A DNA stretch of 64,000 nucleotides from DYIU01 sp038326775 (GCA_038326775.1 JBBQKJ010000007.1:1-64000), one strand, 5' to 3'. Positions 7,681-16,773 are shown, counted from the stretch's first letter. A program made the numbers and translations. Notes: a model not told the origin generated them from the sequence alone.

Positions 7681-8959
7681 TGGATCTCCTGCTTTCGAGA
7701 AAGCTCCTCAGCTCGGACATCATCGTCGCCAGCGAGACATGCCACTGGCGAGACTCGTCGAGGTCTCGGAACGTGACCTCGCCCCGCTCGAGCTCGTCCT
7801 TTCCTATTATGAGCGCCAGGCGCGCCCTCAGCCGGTCGGCCTGTTTCATCTGCGCCTTGAGCCCGCGCTCCATGAAATCGGTGTCGGTGCTTATGCCGGC
7901 GTTGCGCAGCGCGGTCATGATGTCGAGCAGCCTGCCGCGGTCGGCCCCGGGGGCCCCCGCCACGAAGACGTCCAACCTGCCGGGCGAGAACGGTTCCAAC
8001 CCCTGGGAGGCTAACGCCATCAGCAGGCGCTCCACCCCCATGCTGAACCCGACGCCCGGCGTCGCCGGCCCGCCCAACTGCTCGGCGAGGTAATCGTAGC
8101 GTCCGCCCGCGGACACCGTGTTCTGGGCGCCGAGCCCTTCGAACTGGAACTCGAACGTGGTGTTGGTGTAGTAGTCGAGACCGCGGACCATCCGCTCGTC
8201 CACCGTGCAAGGCATGCCCAGCCGGTCGAGGTGGCTCGTAGTCGCGTCGAAGTGCTCGCGGCAGGCCCCGCAGAGTTGCCCTCCTATAGCCGGCGCCCCG
8301 GAGAGGGCTTCGCGGCAGCGTTCGTTCTTGCAGTCGAAGACGCGCAGGGGGTTCTCGCGCGAGCGGCGCCTGCACTCCTCGCAGAGCTGCTGTGATATCC
8401 CCTCCAGGAAACCGCTCAGCATGCGGATGTAGCTCGGCCGGCAATCAGCGCATCCAACGCTGTTGACCACCAGCTCGTAGCGCCCCAGGCCCAGCCTCTT
8501 GAAGAGGGCGTCCGATATCGAGATAATCTCCGCGTCCAGGAACGGGTCCTTGCTGCCGATCGCCTCCGCGCCTACCTGGTGGAACTGCCTGAACCTCCCC
8601 GCCTGGGGCCTCTCCCTGCGGAACATCGGCCCGTAGTAGAAGAGCTTCTGCGGCAGTCCGCGCGACTGCAGGGACTTCTCCAGGAACGCCCTCATCACCG
8701 GGGCGGTGCCCTCGGGTCTGAGTGTCAGGAACTCGCCGCCCTGGTCCTCGAAGGTGTACATCTCCTTGGTGACGATATCGGTGGCCTCGCCGATGCTCCT
8801 CCTGAACAGGTCAGTGCTCTCCAGTATCGGGGTGCTGATCCTCTGGTAACCGCGGAGCGTCAGCACGTCGGCGGCGGCCTGTAGCAAGCGCTCGACCTTG
8901 TCCGACTCGGGGTAGATGAGGTCGGAGGTGCCACGCGGCGCTTTGTATTTAAGGGCCAA
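7673..8959 (-). CDS. hisS: Histidyl-tRNA synthetase
   Basis: Class II HisRS of 428 residues. Motif 1 begins after YKAPRGTSDL. Motif 2 contains MFRRERPQAGRFRQFHQVG. The histidine-binding segments are RGLDYYTNTTFEF and AGGRYDYLAEQLGG, and motif 3 is GVGFSMGVERLL. The C-terminal domain (about residue 325 onward) binds the anticodon. The TTG at 8959 is chosen because it is two bases after the stop of the metallo-beta-lactamase gene with GGAGG nine bases upstream; longer frames run antisense into that gene. A Cys-rich insert (CEECRRR, DCKNERC, CGACREHFD) near residues 190-240 could bind metal. hisS-aspS adjacency is common. Confidence 0.96.
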   Translation of the reverse strand: MALKYKAPRGTSDLIYPESDKVERLLQAAADVLTLRGYQRISTPILESTDLFRRSIGEATDIVTKEMYTFEDQGGEFLTLRPEGTAPVMRAFLEKSLQSRGLPQKLFYYGPMFRRERPQAGRFRQFHQVGAEAIGSKDPFLDAEIISISDALFKRLGLGRYELVVNSVGCADCRPSYIRMLSGFLEGISQQLCEECRRRSRENPLRVFDCKNERCREALSGAPAIGGQLCGACREHFDATTSHLDRLGMPCTVDERMVRGLDYYTNTTFEFQFEGLGAQNTVSAGGRYDYLAEQLGGPATPGVGFSMGVERLLMALASQGLEPFSPGRLDVFVAGAPGADRGRLLDIMTALRNAGISTDTDFMERGLKAQMKQADRLRARLALIIGKDELERGEVTFRDLDESRQWHVSLATMMSELRSFLESRRSNG

Positions 8960-8961
8960 GG

Positions 8962-9612
8962 TTATGCGCCTCCCGCCAGGTCGCGCAGGAACGGGTTTCG
9001 GGCCCTCTCCGCGCCGACCGTCGTCGCGGGTCCGTGCCCCGGGAAGATGCGCGCGTCGTCCGGCAGCACCAGGACGTGCCTGCCGACGGCGTCGAGCAGT
9101 TGCTCGAGGGAGCCGCCCTTGAGGTCGGTCCGCCCGATGGAGCCCTGGAAGACCAGGTCTCCGCAGAAAAGGTTGTCCTCGCAAAGGAAGCTCAGGGAGC
9201 CCGGGGTGTGCCCCGGCGTTTGCAGCACCTCGAGCGAGTGGGCGCCGAAGTCGAGCCTGTCGCCCTCCACCAGGAACTCGAAGCCCTTCGGCTTTGAGAC
9301 GACCAGCGAGCCGAGCCTGGCGGCGAGCCCGGCGCCCGAACCGGACAGGGCGCCGGAGTCGGTCTCGGATATGTAGACCGTGGCTCCGGCCGCCTCGGCC
9401 ACCTTGCCGACGGCGCCGATGTGGTCCATGTGCCCGTGCGTGCACAGTACGCCCCGGCACTCGAGGCCCATGCCCTTCGCGGCGCCCGCCACCTTTCCGG
9501 CCTCGCCGCCGGGGTCGATTATGTAGCCTTCGCTGGTCTCCTCGTCCATGACTATGTAGCAGTTGGTCCCGAGCATACCTACCGCCAGCGTTTTGATGCG
9601 AAGCTTTCCCAC
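8962..9612 (-). CDS. MBL-fold metallo-hydrolase (glyoxalase II-like)
   Basis: A 216-residue metallo-beta-lactamase-fold hydrolase. Metal-binding motifs are THGHMDHIG, the His in TPGHTPGS, the Asp in CGDLVF and the His in FPGHGPATT. This set is typical of the small glyoxalase II-like group found beside dtd, rel and hisS in Gram-positive bacteria. The physiological substrate is unknown; a thioesterase or hydroxyacylglutathione-type activity is the usual guess. The GTG start at 9612 has GGAAGG upstream. It lies in the operon between dtd and hisS. Confidence 0.9.
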   Translation of the reverse strand: MGKLRIKTLAVGMLGTNCYIVMDEETSEGYIIDPGGEAGKVAGAAKGMGLECRGVLCTHGHMDHIGAVGKVAEAAGATVYISETDSGALSGSGAGLAARLGSLVVSKPKGFEFLVEGDRLDFGAHSLEVLQTPGHTPGSLSFLCEDNLFCGDLVFQGSIGRTDLKGGSLEQLLDAVGRHVLVLPDDARIFPGHGPATTVGAERARNPFLRDLAGGA

Positions 9613-9724
9613 GGTCGTCCTTCCTTAAGAATACTTGAAGAATAATACCATTAAGGATTGCCGGATGCTTTGTGAGTAACCTGCACGTCAGTGCTCCGCG
9701 CGGAGCCGGGGGAAGCGCGTTTTT

Positions 9725-10168
9725 TCAGACAGGACTGTCTATGAGGAGGGTCACCGGGCCCCAGTTCTCCAGTCGAACCATCATCATCGCCCCGAAGGCG
9801 CCGGTAGAAACCTTCAGCCCGGATGCGCCGAGCCTGGCGGCGAAACGCTCGTAGAGTTCCTTCGCCGGGACCGGGTCCTCGGCGTCGACAAACGATGGGC
9901 GCCTTCCTTTTCTGCAGTCTGCCAGCAAAGTGAACTGGCTGACCACCATGAGCTCGCCGCCCGTGTCCAGCACCGAGAGGTTCATCTTGCCTTCGTCGTC
10001 AGGAAACACACGCAGGTTCAGCACCTTGTCGGCCACGAAAGCGATCTCGTTTTTGCCGTCGCCCCGGGCGATACCCAACAGCACCAGCAGGCCCGGGCCT
10101 GTCCGGGCGATCACTTCTCCATCGACCGAGACGCCGCACTCTTTGACTCTCTGGATGACCGCTCTCAT
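9725..10168 (-). CDS. dtd: D-aminoacyl-tRNA deacylase
   Basis: Removes D-amino acids (and glycine from tRNA-Ala) from mischarged tRNAs. The protein is full length at 147 residues: MRAVIQRVKECGVSVDGEV at the start, the catalytic SQFTLLADCRKGRRPSF segment, and a C-terminal NWGPVTLLID matching the cis Gly-Pro motif (usually NDGPVT). The ATG overlaps the rel stop by four bases (ATGA), the classic rel-dtd arrangement. A gap of 112 bases follows before the metallo-hydrolase start; it holds a 14-base palindrome but no convincing terminator on this strand. Confidence 0.97.
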   Translation of the reverse strand: MRAVIQRVKECGVSVDGEVIARTGPGLLVLLGIARGDGKNEIAFVADKVLNLRVFPDDEGKMNLSVLDTGGELMVVSQFTLLADCRKGRRPSFVDAEDPVPAKELYERFAARLGASGLKVSTGAFGAMMMVRLENWGPVTLLIDSPV

Positions 10169-12363
10169 TTTGCCTCTTCGTCGGAAGAGACCTCGAAGAC
10201 GTCGATGACAGAGTCTATCTTCTTGAGGTCCCCCAATATCCCCTCGAGGTGCACGTCCGAGCCGGTCTCGAAAACGAAGTAGCTCCTGGAGAGGTGCTGG
10301 GGGTCAGAGGAGAAAGACGCGGACAGCAGGTTTATGTGCTGGTCGCCGAGGACGGTGGTGATGTCGCGCACCAGCTTGGGGCGGTCCCACGCCTCGACAC
10401 AGATCTCCGCCACCCTGACCGCGGGCTCGGGCTTCGACCAGCTGACCTCTATCATGCGGTCCGACTCGCGTGAGAGGCCCTGCACGTTACTGCAGTTCTC
10501 GCGGTGCACGGATACCCCACGGCCCCGGGTCACGAAGCCCACGATGGGATCTCCGGGCGCGGGGTGGCAGCAGCGCGCGACCTGCACCAGCGCGTTCTCG
10601 ATGCCATGTACCTTGATACGCTGGCCGAGCCTTCGCTCCTCGGCTTCCGCCTCCGGCCGAGGCCGCGCCGGCAGCTCGCTTTCCGGCACAATAACCGCCT
10701 CGTCCTTCCCGGGCGGCTCCAGGTACTGCGCGACCTTGTTGGCCACCTGGTTCGGCGAGATGTTGCCCGCGCCGATGATGCGGTAGAGGTCCTCCAACTT
10801 GGAGCAGTGGTTATCCTCGGCTACCTGGACCAGTATCCGCGAGACCTCCTTTCGCTGGAAAGGGATGCCGCGCTTGCGCATCGCGCGGTCGAGTTCCTCC
10901 TTGCCCTCCTGGATCTCGTCCTCGCGCCGCTCGCGGCTGAACCACTGGCGTATCTTGTTTTTGGCGCGCGGCGTCTTGACGATGCTTATCCAGTCCTGGC
11001 TCGGCCCGTTGGCTGTCTTTGAGGTCATCACATCCACGATGTCGCCGTTCTGCAGGCGGTACGCGAGCGGCACCATCTTGCCGTTGACCTTCGCACCCAC
11101 ACAGCTGTGCCCAACCTCCGTGTGGACCGTGTAGGCGAAGTCTATGGGGGTCGACCCACGTGTCAGAGAGATTACCTTGCCTTTCGGCGTGAACACGAAC
11201 ACCTCGTCCTGGAAGAGGTCTATCTTGAGCGTCTTCATGAACTCGGTGGGGTCCTTAAGCTCCTCCTGCCACTCCATGACCTGCTTCAACCACGTCTTGC
11301 CCCCGTGGTCCCGGCGCTTGGTCTCCTTGTACAGCCAGTGGGCGGCGATCCCGTACTCCGCGGTGCGGTGCATCTCGAGGGTGCGTATCTGTATCTCCAG
11401 GGGACGCCCCTCGAGGGACATGACCACGGTGTGAAGGGAGCGGTACATGTTGAGCTTGGGCATCGCGATGTAATCCTTGAAACGCCCCGGGACCGGCATC
11501 CACATCGAGTGGATGATTCCCAGGGCCCCGTAGCAGTCTCTCACCGAGTCGACGATCACCCGGACCGCCGAGAGGTCCATTATCTCGTCGAACTCCACCC
11601 CGCGGTTGACCATCTTCTCGTAGATGCTGTAGAAGTGCTTTACCCGCCCGGAGACATCCGCCTTTATCCTGTTTTTCTTGAGCTCGGCGGATATCTGGTC
11701 GGCGACCTGCACCATGTACTTCTCGCGCTCCGCCCTGCGCTCCGACACCATCCGCTGTATCTGCTGATAGCGCTTGGGGTGCAGCACCTCCAGGGAGAGG
11801 TCCTCCAGCTTCCACTTCAGCTGCGACATGCCGAAGCGGTGTGCCAGGGGCGCGTATATCTCCAGGGTCTCCTCGGCAATGGCGCGCCTGCGCGCGGTGG
11901 GCAGCGCGTCGATAGTCTGCATATTGTGGAGGCGGTCGGCGAGCTTGATAAGGATAACCCTGACGTCCCTGGCCATGGCGATGAGCATCTTGCGCATGTT
12001 CTCGGCCTGCTGCTCCTCGGCCGAGCCGAACTCGAAACGGTCAAGCTTGGTCACGCCGTCGATGATCTCGGCGATGGGCTCGCCGAAGCTGTCACGCACG
12101 TCGACAAGCGTCAGCGGGGTGTCCTCGACGACATCATGCAGGAGGGCCGCGCTCAGGGTGTCTGAATCGAGTTCGAGCTCCGCGAGGCTGGTGGCCACCG
12201 CCACCGGGTGCTCGATGTAGCGCTCGCCGGACTTTCGCAACTGGTCACCGTGGGAGCGCACCGCGAACCGGTACGCCTTCTCCAGCTGGCGTTGCCCGCT
12301 CTTGTTGAGAAAGCGCCGCGTGAGCGAGAAGAGCCTGTCCGCTCCCTGTGACCCTTGCGTCAT
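10165..12363 (-). CDS. rel: Bifunctional (p)ppGpp synthetase/hydrolase (RSH)
   Basis: Makes and degrades the stringent-response alarmone. The 732 residues contain an HD hydrolase domain (AALLHDVVEDT and IKLADRLHNMQTIDALP) and a synthetase domain (GRVKHFYSIYEKM; GRFKDYIAMPKLNMYRSLHT). A TGS domain follows (VFVFTPKGKVISLTRGSTPI), then a zinc-finger-like segment with ARCCHPAPGD, and a C-terminal ACT domain. Both catalytic domains look intact, so it should be dual-function. Its ATG overlaps the secF stop by four bases, and its own stop overlaps dtd. Linkage of secDF with rel is common in actinobacteria. Confidence 0.97.
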   Translation of the reverse strand: MTQGSQGADRLFSLTRRFLNKSGQRQLEKAYRFAVRSHGDQLRKSGERYIEHPVAVATSLAELELDSDTLSAALLHDVVEDTPLTLVDVRDSFGEPIAEIIDGVTKLDRFEFGSAEEQQAENMRKMLIAMARDVRVILIKLADRLHNMQTIDALPTARRRAIAEETLEIYAPLAHRFGMSQLKWKLEDLSLEVLHPKRYQQIQRMVSERRAEREKYMVQVADQISAELKKNRIKADVSGRVKHFYSIYEKMVNRGVEFDEIMDLSAVRVIVDSVRDCYGALGIIHSMWMPVPGRFKDYIAMPKLNMYRSLHTVVMSLEGRPLEIQIRTLEMHRTAEYGIAAHWLYKETKRRDHGGKTWLKQVMEWQEELKDPTEFMKTLKIDLFQDEVFVFTPKGKVISLTRGSTPIDFAYTVHTEVGHSCVGAKVNGKMVPLAYRLQNGDIVDVMTSKTANGPSQDWISIVKTPRAKNKIRQWFSRERREDEIQEGKEELDRAMRKRGIPFQRKEVSRILVQVAEDNHCSKLEDLYRIIGAGNISPNQVANKVAQYLEPPGKDEAVIVPESELPARPRPEAEAEERRLGQRIKVHGIENALVQVARCCHPAPGDPIVGFVTRGRGVSVHRENCSNVQGLSRESDRMIEVSWSKPEPAVRVAEICVEAWDRPKLVRDITTVLGDQHINLLSASFSSDPQHLSRSYFVFETGSDVHLEGILGDLKKIDSVIDVFEVSSDEEAK

Positions 12364-13616
12364 TTCTTCTTTTTCTTCTTCTTTCCGCTCCCCGGACCCT
12401 TGGTCCTCGACTTGGCAAGGCCCTTTGAGGTGGGCTGCGCGGCTTTCGCCGCCGCCGGAGCCCTGGGTTTGGGCTTTGGCTCGAGGGCGGAGGCGTCAGC
12501 GGCCTTCTCCGCCGCCGGCTTTGGCGCGGCCGAGGGCTTAGGCTTTGGAGCGCTCGCCGGCTTCTGCGAGGGCGCCTTCTTTCCGGGCTTGCCGGCCGCG
12601 GGCCCGCCCTTCGCGCCGGCGGTTTTCTTCGTCACGGCCACCGGAGACTTCTTCGCTGCCGCGCCGGCGGGTCCACCTTTCCCCTGGCCCCTGGCCACCT
12701 GCTCACGGTAAGCCTTGTACTTGGGCTCGGTCTCCTTCCACTGGGCGAGGATAGGCGGCGCCAGGATGCTGCTCGAGTAAGTGCCCGCAAGCACACCCAG
12801 GAAGAGCGGGAAAGCGAACGCTTTGAGCGTCTCTCCTCCGAACAGCAGGATGCAGACGATCGGTATGAGAGTGGTCAGCGATGTGTTGATGGAGCGCACC
12901 AGGACCTGGTTGACCGAGTCGTTGATGGTGTCCGAGTAGGTCTTCTTGCTCTGGCGGGTCAGCTTGTCGGCGTTCTCCTTGACGCGATCGAAAATAACGA
13001 TGGTATCGTAAAGAGAGTAGCCAAGGATCGTGAGGACCGCAATCACAGTCGCGGGCGTCACCTCCCGCCCCAACAACGCGTAGACACCTATGGTGATAAC
13101 GAAGTCATGGAATATCTCTATTATGGCCGTTATCGCCATCTTGAACTCGAACCGCAGGCTGATGTATATGAGGATTGCCAGGATGAACACCACGAGCGCG
13201 ATTATCGCCTGCCGGCTCACCTGTGCGCCCCAGCCGGGCCCGACGTCCTTCACGTCCACGATCAACTTGCCGCCGGCGTCCTTCTGAAGCCCGACGTCCT
13301 TGTCGAGCGCGGTCACCAGCTCGCCCACCTTCTCATCGGAGAGTTCGGGCACCCTGATTATGTAGGTGCTTGCGCCCGACGCCTGGATCTGCGCGCCGCC
13401 GTAACCGAACTTGCCGGTGACCCCGCGGATCCTGGATATGGAGGCGCCCGAGGCGGTCTTGACGGTGACCTCGGTGCCACCGGTGAAGTCGATGCCGAAA
13501 TTGAGCCCGCTGGTAAAGAGCGCGATCACTGAAACGATGAAGATGACTCCGGAGATGGCGTACGAGATCTTCCAGTTCCCTACTATGTTGAGGTAAGGCC
13601 TGCTGGGGAGCTTCAT
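12360..13616 (-). CDS. secF: Protein translocase subunit SecF with long basic tail
   Basis: Partner of SecD in proton-driven late steps of protein export. The 418 residues comprise a first membrane helix, the periplasmic P4-type region (NFGIDFTGGTEVTVKT), and five further helices including YSLYDTIVIFDRVKEN. From about residue 310 onward there is an unusual cytoplasmic extension of roughly 100 residues made almost only of Ala, Pro, Lys and Gly, ending in seven lysines. Ordinary SecF proteins end near residue 300-320. The extension is predicted to be disordered and strongly basic; an electrostatic partner such as the acidic YajC tail is possible but inferred. The start overlaps secD by four bases. 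Confidence 0.96.
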   Translation of the reverse strand: MKLPSRPYLNIVGNWKISYAISGVIFIVSVIALFTSGLNFGIDFTGGTEVTVKTASGASISRIRGVTGKFGYGGAQIQASGASTYIIRVPELSDEKVGELVTALDKDVGLQKDAGGKLIVDVKDVGPGWGAQVSRQAIIALVVFILAILIYISLRFEFKMAITAIIEIFHDFVITIGVYALLGREVTPATVIAVLTILGYSLYDTIVIFDRVKENADKLTRQSKKTYSDTINDSVNQVLVRSINTSLTTLIPIVCILLFGGETLKAFAFPLFLGVLAGTYSSSILAPPILAQWKETEPKYKAYREQVARGQGKGGPAGAAAKKSPVAVTKKTAGAKGGPAAGKPGKKAPSQKPASAPKPKPSAAPKPAAEKAADASALEPKPKPRAPAAAKAAQPTSKGLAKSRTKGPGSGKKKKKKK

Positions 13617-14989
13617 TTCGCATCACCCCCCGAGGGGCGCTTGGCCGGCATTCGTACGCCCATGGCCCACGGCTTCCCGATCAGCTCCCAGTTGGAAAGG
13701 AGGGACGTCGTCGGCCGGGTAAAGAAATAAGAGATGTAGACGTCGAATATGGTCGCAATGCCCAGGGTCAGGGCAAAGCCCTTCACCGACCCGATGGCGA
13801 ATATGTAGAGGATGGCGGCGGCGGTGAACGAGACCGTGTCGGCGGCCAGGATGGTGCGGAACGCTGACTTGTAGGCCGAGTCGGCCGAAGAGCGCAGTGT
13901 CCGGCCCTCCTTTACCTCCTCCTTGATACGCTCGAAGTAAACGATGCTCGAGTCGGCGGCGATGCCGATGGACACTATGATGCCGGTGATGCCTGCCAGT
14001 GTCAGGCTCCAGAAACCACCCAGCACGCAGATGAAGCCGTAGACGTAGAGCCCGAATATAGTCAGGCCCACGCAGGTCACGATGCCCAGCACGCGGTAGA
14101 AGAGGATCATGAAGAGGGCCACCAGTATCAAGCCGACCGTCCCCGCGACGAGGCCCTGCCGGAGCGAGTCGCGGCCCAGCGTGGCGGTGACATCCTGCTC
14201 CGTCAGAAGCTTCAGCTCCACCGGCAGCGCGCCGGTGTTCAGGACGATCGAGAGGTCCTTGGCCTCCTTGTCGGTGAACTTGCCTGTTATCTCCCCTTTG
14301 CCGTCGGTAATGGGCTCCTTTATGTTGGGCGCCGACTCGACCTTGTAGTCGAGGACGATCGCAAGCTGTTTGTTGGTGTTCGCCTGGGTAATCTTCGCGA
14401 ACTCCTTGGAGCCCTCACCGCTGAGCTCGAACGATATCGCCGCGTTGCCCGACTCATCGAAGGAAACCTGAGACTTCTTTATGGCGTCACCGTTGAGGAG
14501 GGTGGGCCCGAGTTTCAGCAGCAGGTCAGTCTTGTCCTCCTTCAATGGGAGTGTAACCGGATTCTCGGGTTTGAGGTTCGCCTCGCCCGTGGTCTCCTGC
14601 CAATTTGGGTCTTTCTTAGCGTCCTTTGCGTCCTTTGACTCCTGAACAATCCGGAACTGGAGCTGGGCTGTCTGCCCGACCAGCTTCTTGGCCCTCTCCG
14701 GGTCCGATATGCCCGGCAGTTGGACCTCTATCTTGTTGGTGCCCAGCACCGCTATCTCGGGCTCGGCCACGCCGAGTTTGTCGACCCTTTTCCTGATGTT
14801 CTCCACTGTCCTGGCCAGTACGTCGGGGTCGACCTTCTTGCCCTTGGCCTCGTAGACCAGGCTGACGCCGCCCTTCAAATCGAGGCCCAAGCGCGGGTTG
14901 AGGTCAAAAACGAACTTCACAATATTGACGCCCACAAGGATTGCTACTACCAACCCTATCGACAGAAGGTTCTTCGTGGTCCGGCTCAT
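13613..14989 (-). CDS. secD: Protein translocase subunit SecD
   Basis: Membrane protein that pulls translocating chains outward using the proton gradient. From the ATG at 14989 it has 458 residues: an N-terminal helix, then the P1 domain (LNPRLGLDLKGGVSLVYEAK), VQLPGISDPERAKKLVG, and C-terminal helices with GIAADSSIVYFERIKEE. An upstream ATG at 15052 would add 21 residues read out of repeat-like DNA with small hairpins, so the downstream ATG matching the usual N-terminus (MSRTTKNLLS) is preferred although its ribosome-binding site is weak (GGGCGAG). It lies in the order yajC-secD-secF. Confidence 0.95.
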   Translation of the reverse strand: MSRTTKNLLSIGLVVAILVGVNIVKFVFDLNPRLGLDLKGGVSLVYEAKGKKVDPDVLARTVENIRKRVDKLGVAEPEIAVLGTNKIEVQLPGISDPERAKKLVGQTAQLQFRIVQESKDAKDAKKDPNWQETTGEANLKPENPVTLPLKEDKTDLLLKLGPTLLNGDAIKKSQVSFDESGNAAISFELSGEGSKEFAKITQANTNKQLAIVLDYKVESAPNIKEPITDGKGEITGKFTDKEAKDLSIVLNTGALPVELKLLTEQDVTATLGRDSLRQGLVAGTVGLILVALFMILFYRVLGIVTCVGLTIFGLYVYGFICVLGGFWSLTLAGITGIIVSIGIAADSSIVYFERIKEEVKEGRTLRSSADSAYKSAFRTILAADTVSFTAAAILYIFAIGSVKGFALTLGIATIFDVYISYFFTRPTTSLLSNWELIGKPWAMGVRMPAKRPSGGDAK

Positions 14990-15013
14990 GTTTGCTCGCC
15001 CGGCTTTCACCCG

Positions 15014-15100
15014 GCCGGTGAATGGCCCGGCATCCCCTTTCCGATGTTCCATGCCGGTGAAGGACCGGCGCGATTGACCTATGCCGGTTTACGGACCGGC
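15014..15100. repeat. Three small GCCGGT/ACCGGC hairpins between yajC and secD
   Basis: Short inverted repeats occur at 15014-15031, 15053-15069 and 15083-15100. The latter two have six-base arms GCCGGT and ACCGGC with loops of five and six bases, spaced 30 bases apart. They fill the 112-base gap between the yajC stop and the preferred secD start and would form tandem stem-loops in the mRNA just before secD. Their function is unknown; an effect on secD translation or mRNA stability is possible. Confidence 0.6.
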
Positions 15101-15101
15101 G

Positions 15102-15590
15102 TCATTCCTTTCCTTTTCCCCCAGGCTCCTCGGGAGTCTTTTCGGCGACCTCTTCGTCGCTCTCCTCCTCGAGCTCTTCCTCGAGCTCATCCTCGAACTC
15201 CACGGGCTCCTCTTCCTCCTCCTCCTCCTCGACTTCTTCTTCCTCCGCCTGGTGGACGGTCAGTCCTCGCGCGATGGCGGAGCGGCTGAAGGTGATGGTA
15301 ACGCCATCGGCGACCTCCAGCACCACCGTATCATCGCCAAGCTGTTTTATGGTGCCGTGCATCCCACCGATTGTTATGACCTCGTCTCCCCTCTCGATCT
15401 TGGATATCATCTGGTCGTGCTCCTGGGAGCGCTTCCGCTGGGGGCGGATAAGGATGAAGTAGAAGACACCGAGCATCACCGCGATGAGCGCCCACATTAT
15501 CCATGTGCTGGTCGCCTGCGGCTTGCTCGTTTTCTGTGCAGCGAGATATATTTCCGGGTTCGCCGCTATCAAAGCAAATAATGCTGACAT
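15102..15590 (-). CDS. yajC: Preprotein translocase subunit YajC with long acidic tail
   Basis: Small SecDF-associated membrane protein. From the ATG at 15590 (AGGAAGG six bases upstream) it has 162 residues: a helix STWIMWALIAVMLGVFYFIL, the conserved IRPQRKRSQEH, and the cytoplasmic YajC core with GDEVITIGGMHGTIKQL. About 50 C-terminal residues are extremely rich in Glu and Asp (EEEEVEEEEEEEE and similar), beyond the roughly 100 residues of most YajC proteins. The acidic tail contrasts with the lysine-rich tail of SecF encoded 1.5 kb downstream. Confidence 0.93.
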   Translation of the reverse strand: MSALFALIAANPEIYLAAQKTSKPQATSTWIMWALIAVMLGVFYFILIRPQRKRSQEHDQMISKIERGDEVITIGGMHGTIKQLGDDTVVLEVADGVTITFSRSAIARGLTVHQAEEEEVEEEEEEEEPVEFEDELEEELEEESDEEVAEKTPEEPGGKGKE

Positions 15591-15666
15591 CGAGTACCTT
15601 CCTCTCTGGAACACCTGCTAAGCTTCGTGCTGATCTCAACTATCATAATTGAAGCGGTTGCCTTTG

Positions 15667-16773
15667 TCATTCGGGGGCATCAAGAGCGCGGACTTCGGCC
15701 AGGAGTCCTGAAAAGGAGCCCGATGGGATCGCCCGGCGAATGCGGGATATCAACGTGGAGACCTGGTGGAGGTTATGGACGGTCAGAAGGTGGAAGCCAA
15801 GTATCTCTTTCGCCATGACCAGGTGTCGCAGGTAGGCGCGGCTGAAAGCCCGGCAGGCGTAGCAGTCGCAGCCCGGGTCGAGCGGCCCGTGGTCGCACGC
15901 AAAGCGGGCGTTCTTGAGGTTCAGACGCCCGGTGCCCACCATGGCCGAGCTGTTGCGAGCGATGCGGGTGGGCAGCGCCGAGTCGAACATGTCCACCCCC
16001 AGTGCCACCGCCTCCACGATCCCCACCGGGTCACCGACCCCCATGAGGTAACGGGGGGCGTCACCGGGAACGTGCTCGAGGGTCAACTCAAGTAGCTCCA
16101 GGGTAAGCTCCCGAGGCTCGCCCACCGAGAAGCCCCCCAGGCCGTACCCGGAGAAGTCGAGCTCGACAGTGCGGCGGGCGCTCTCGGCCCGGAGGTCAGG
16201 GTGCATGCCGCCCTGGATTATGCCGAACAACGCCTGGCCGGCGGCGCTGTGGCTCCCGCGGCAGCGCCCGGCCCAGTCGCGGTTGAGCTCGATGGACGCC
16301 CGGACCGTTTCTCGATCCGAGGGGTACGGCAGGCATTCGTCGAGGGTCATGGCCACGTCCGCGCCGAGCCTGGCCTGCGCTTCCATCGACAGTTCGGGGC
16401 TCAAGAAGACGGCAGAGCCGTCGAGGTGAGAGCGAAATCGCGCGCCCTCCCCTGTTATCTTCACGTCTTTGCCGAGGCTTAGAACCTGGTAGCCGCCGGA
16501 GTCGGTCAGAACGGGCCCGCTCCAGCCCATGAACGATTGCAGGCCGCCGGCCTCTTCGATCACCTCCACGCCGGGGCGCAGCCAGAGATGGTAGGCGTTG
16601 CAGAGCACCATCTCGAAGCCGAGCTCCTCCACCTGCGAGGGCCGCATCGCCTTGACGGTCGCCTGGGTGGCCACCGGCATGAACAGCGGCGTGAGCGCCT
16701 GCCCGTGCGGCGTAAGAAGCGAGCCGCAACGGGCTTTTGTCTTGTCGTCACTGTGCGTTATTCGAAACATCAT
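15667..16773 (-). CDS. tgt: tRNA-guanine transglycosylase (queuosine pathway)
   Basis: Exchanges guanine-34 for preQ1 in tRNAs with a GUN anticodon. The 368 residues contain MPVATQATVKAM, TDSGGYQVLSLG (first catalytic Asp), GGFSVGEP, the nucleophile region GVDMFDSALPTRIARN, and the zinc site CDCYACRAFSRAYLRHL. The common FDCVLPTR is FDSALPTR here, but the catalytic Asp is retained. The ATG at 16773 overlaps the queA stop by four bases (ATGATG). Longer upstream frames run through queA and are rejected. With queA and queH it gives most of the route from preQ1 to queuosine. Confidence 0.96.
   Translation of the reverse strand: MMFRITHSDDKTKARCGSLLTPHGQALTPLFMPVATQATVKAMRPSQVEELGFEMVLCNAYHLWLRPGVEVIEEAGGLQSFMGWSGPVLTDSGGYQVLSLGKDVKITGEGARFRSHLDGSAVFLSPELSMEAQARLGADVAMTLDECLPYPSDRETVRASIELNRDWAGRCRGSHSAAGQALFGIIQGGMHPDLRAESARRTVELDFSGYGLGGFSVGEPRELTLELLELTLEHVPGDAPRYLMGVGDPVGIVEAVALGVDMFDSALPTRIARNSSAMVGTGRLNLKNARFACDHGPLDPGCDCYACRAFSRAYLRHLVMAKEILGFHLLTVHNLHQVSTLISRIRRAIPSGSFSGLLAEVRALDAPE

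Noticed and set aside
7673..9460. hisS read as a 595-residue protein
   Set aside because: The first 167 residues are out-of-frame translation of the metallo-hydrolase gene. The TTG at 8959 with GGAGG upstream gives the normal HisRS N-terminus.
9693..9725. Palindrome GCTCCGCGCGGAGC followed by a run of T
   Set aside because: The T-run follows on the plus strand, where no gene ends. For the minus-strand genes dtd and the metallo-hydrolase it is in the wrong orientation for an intrinsic terminator.
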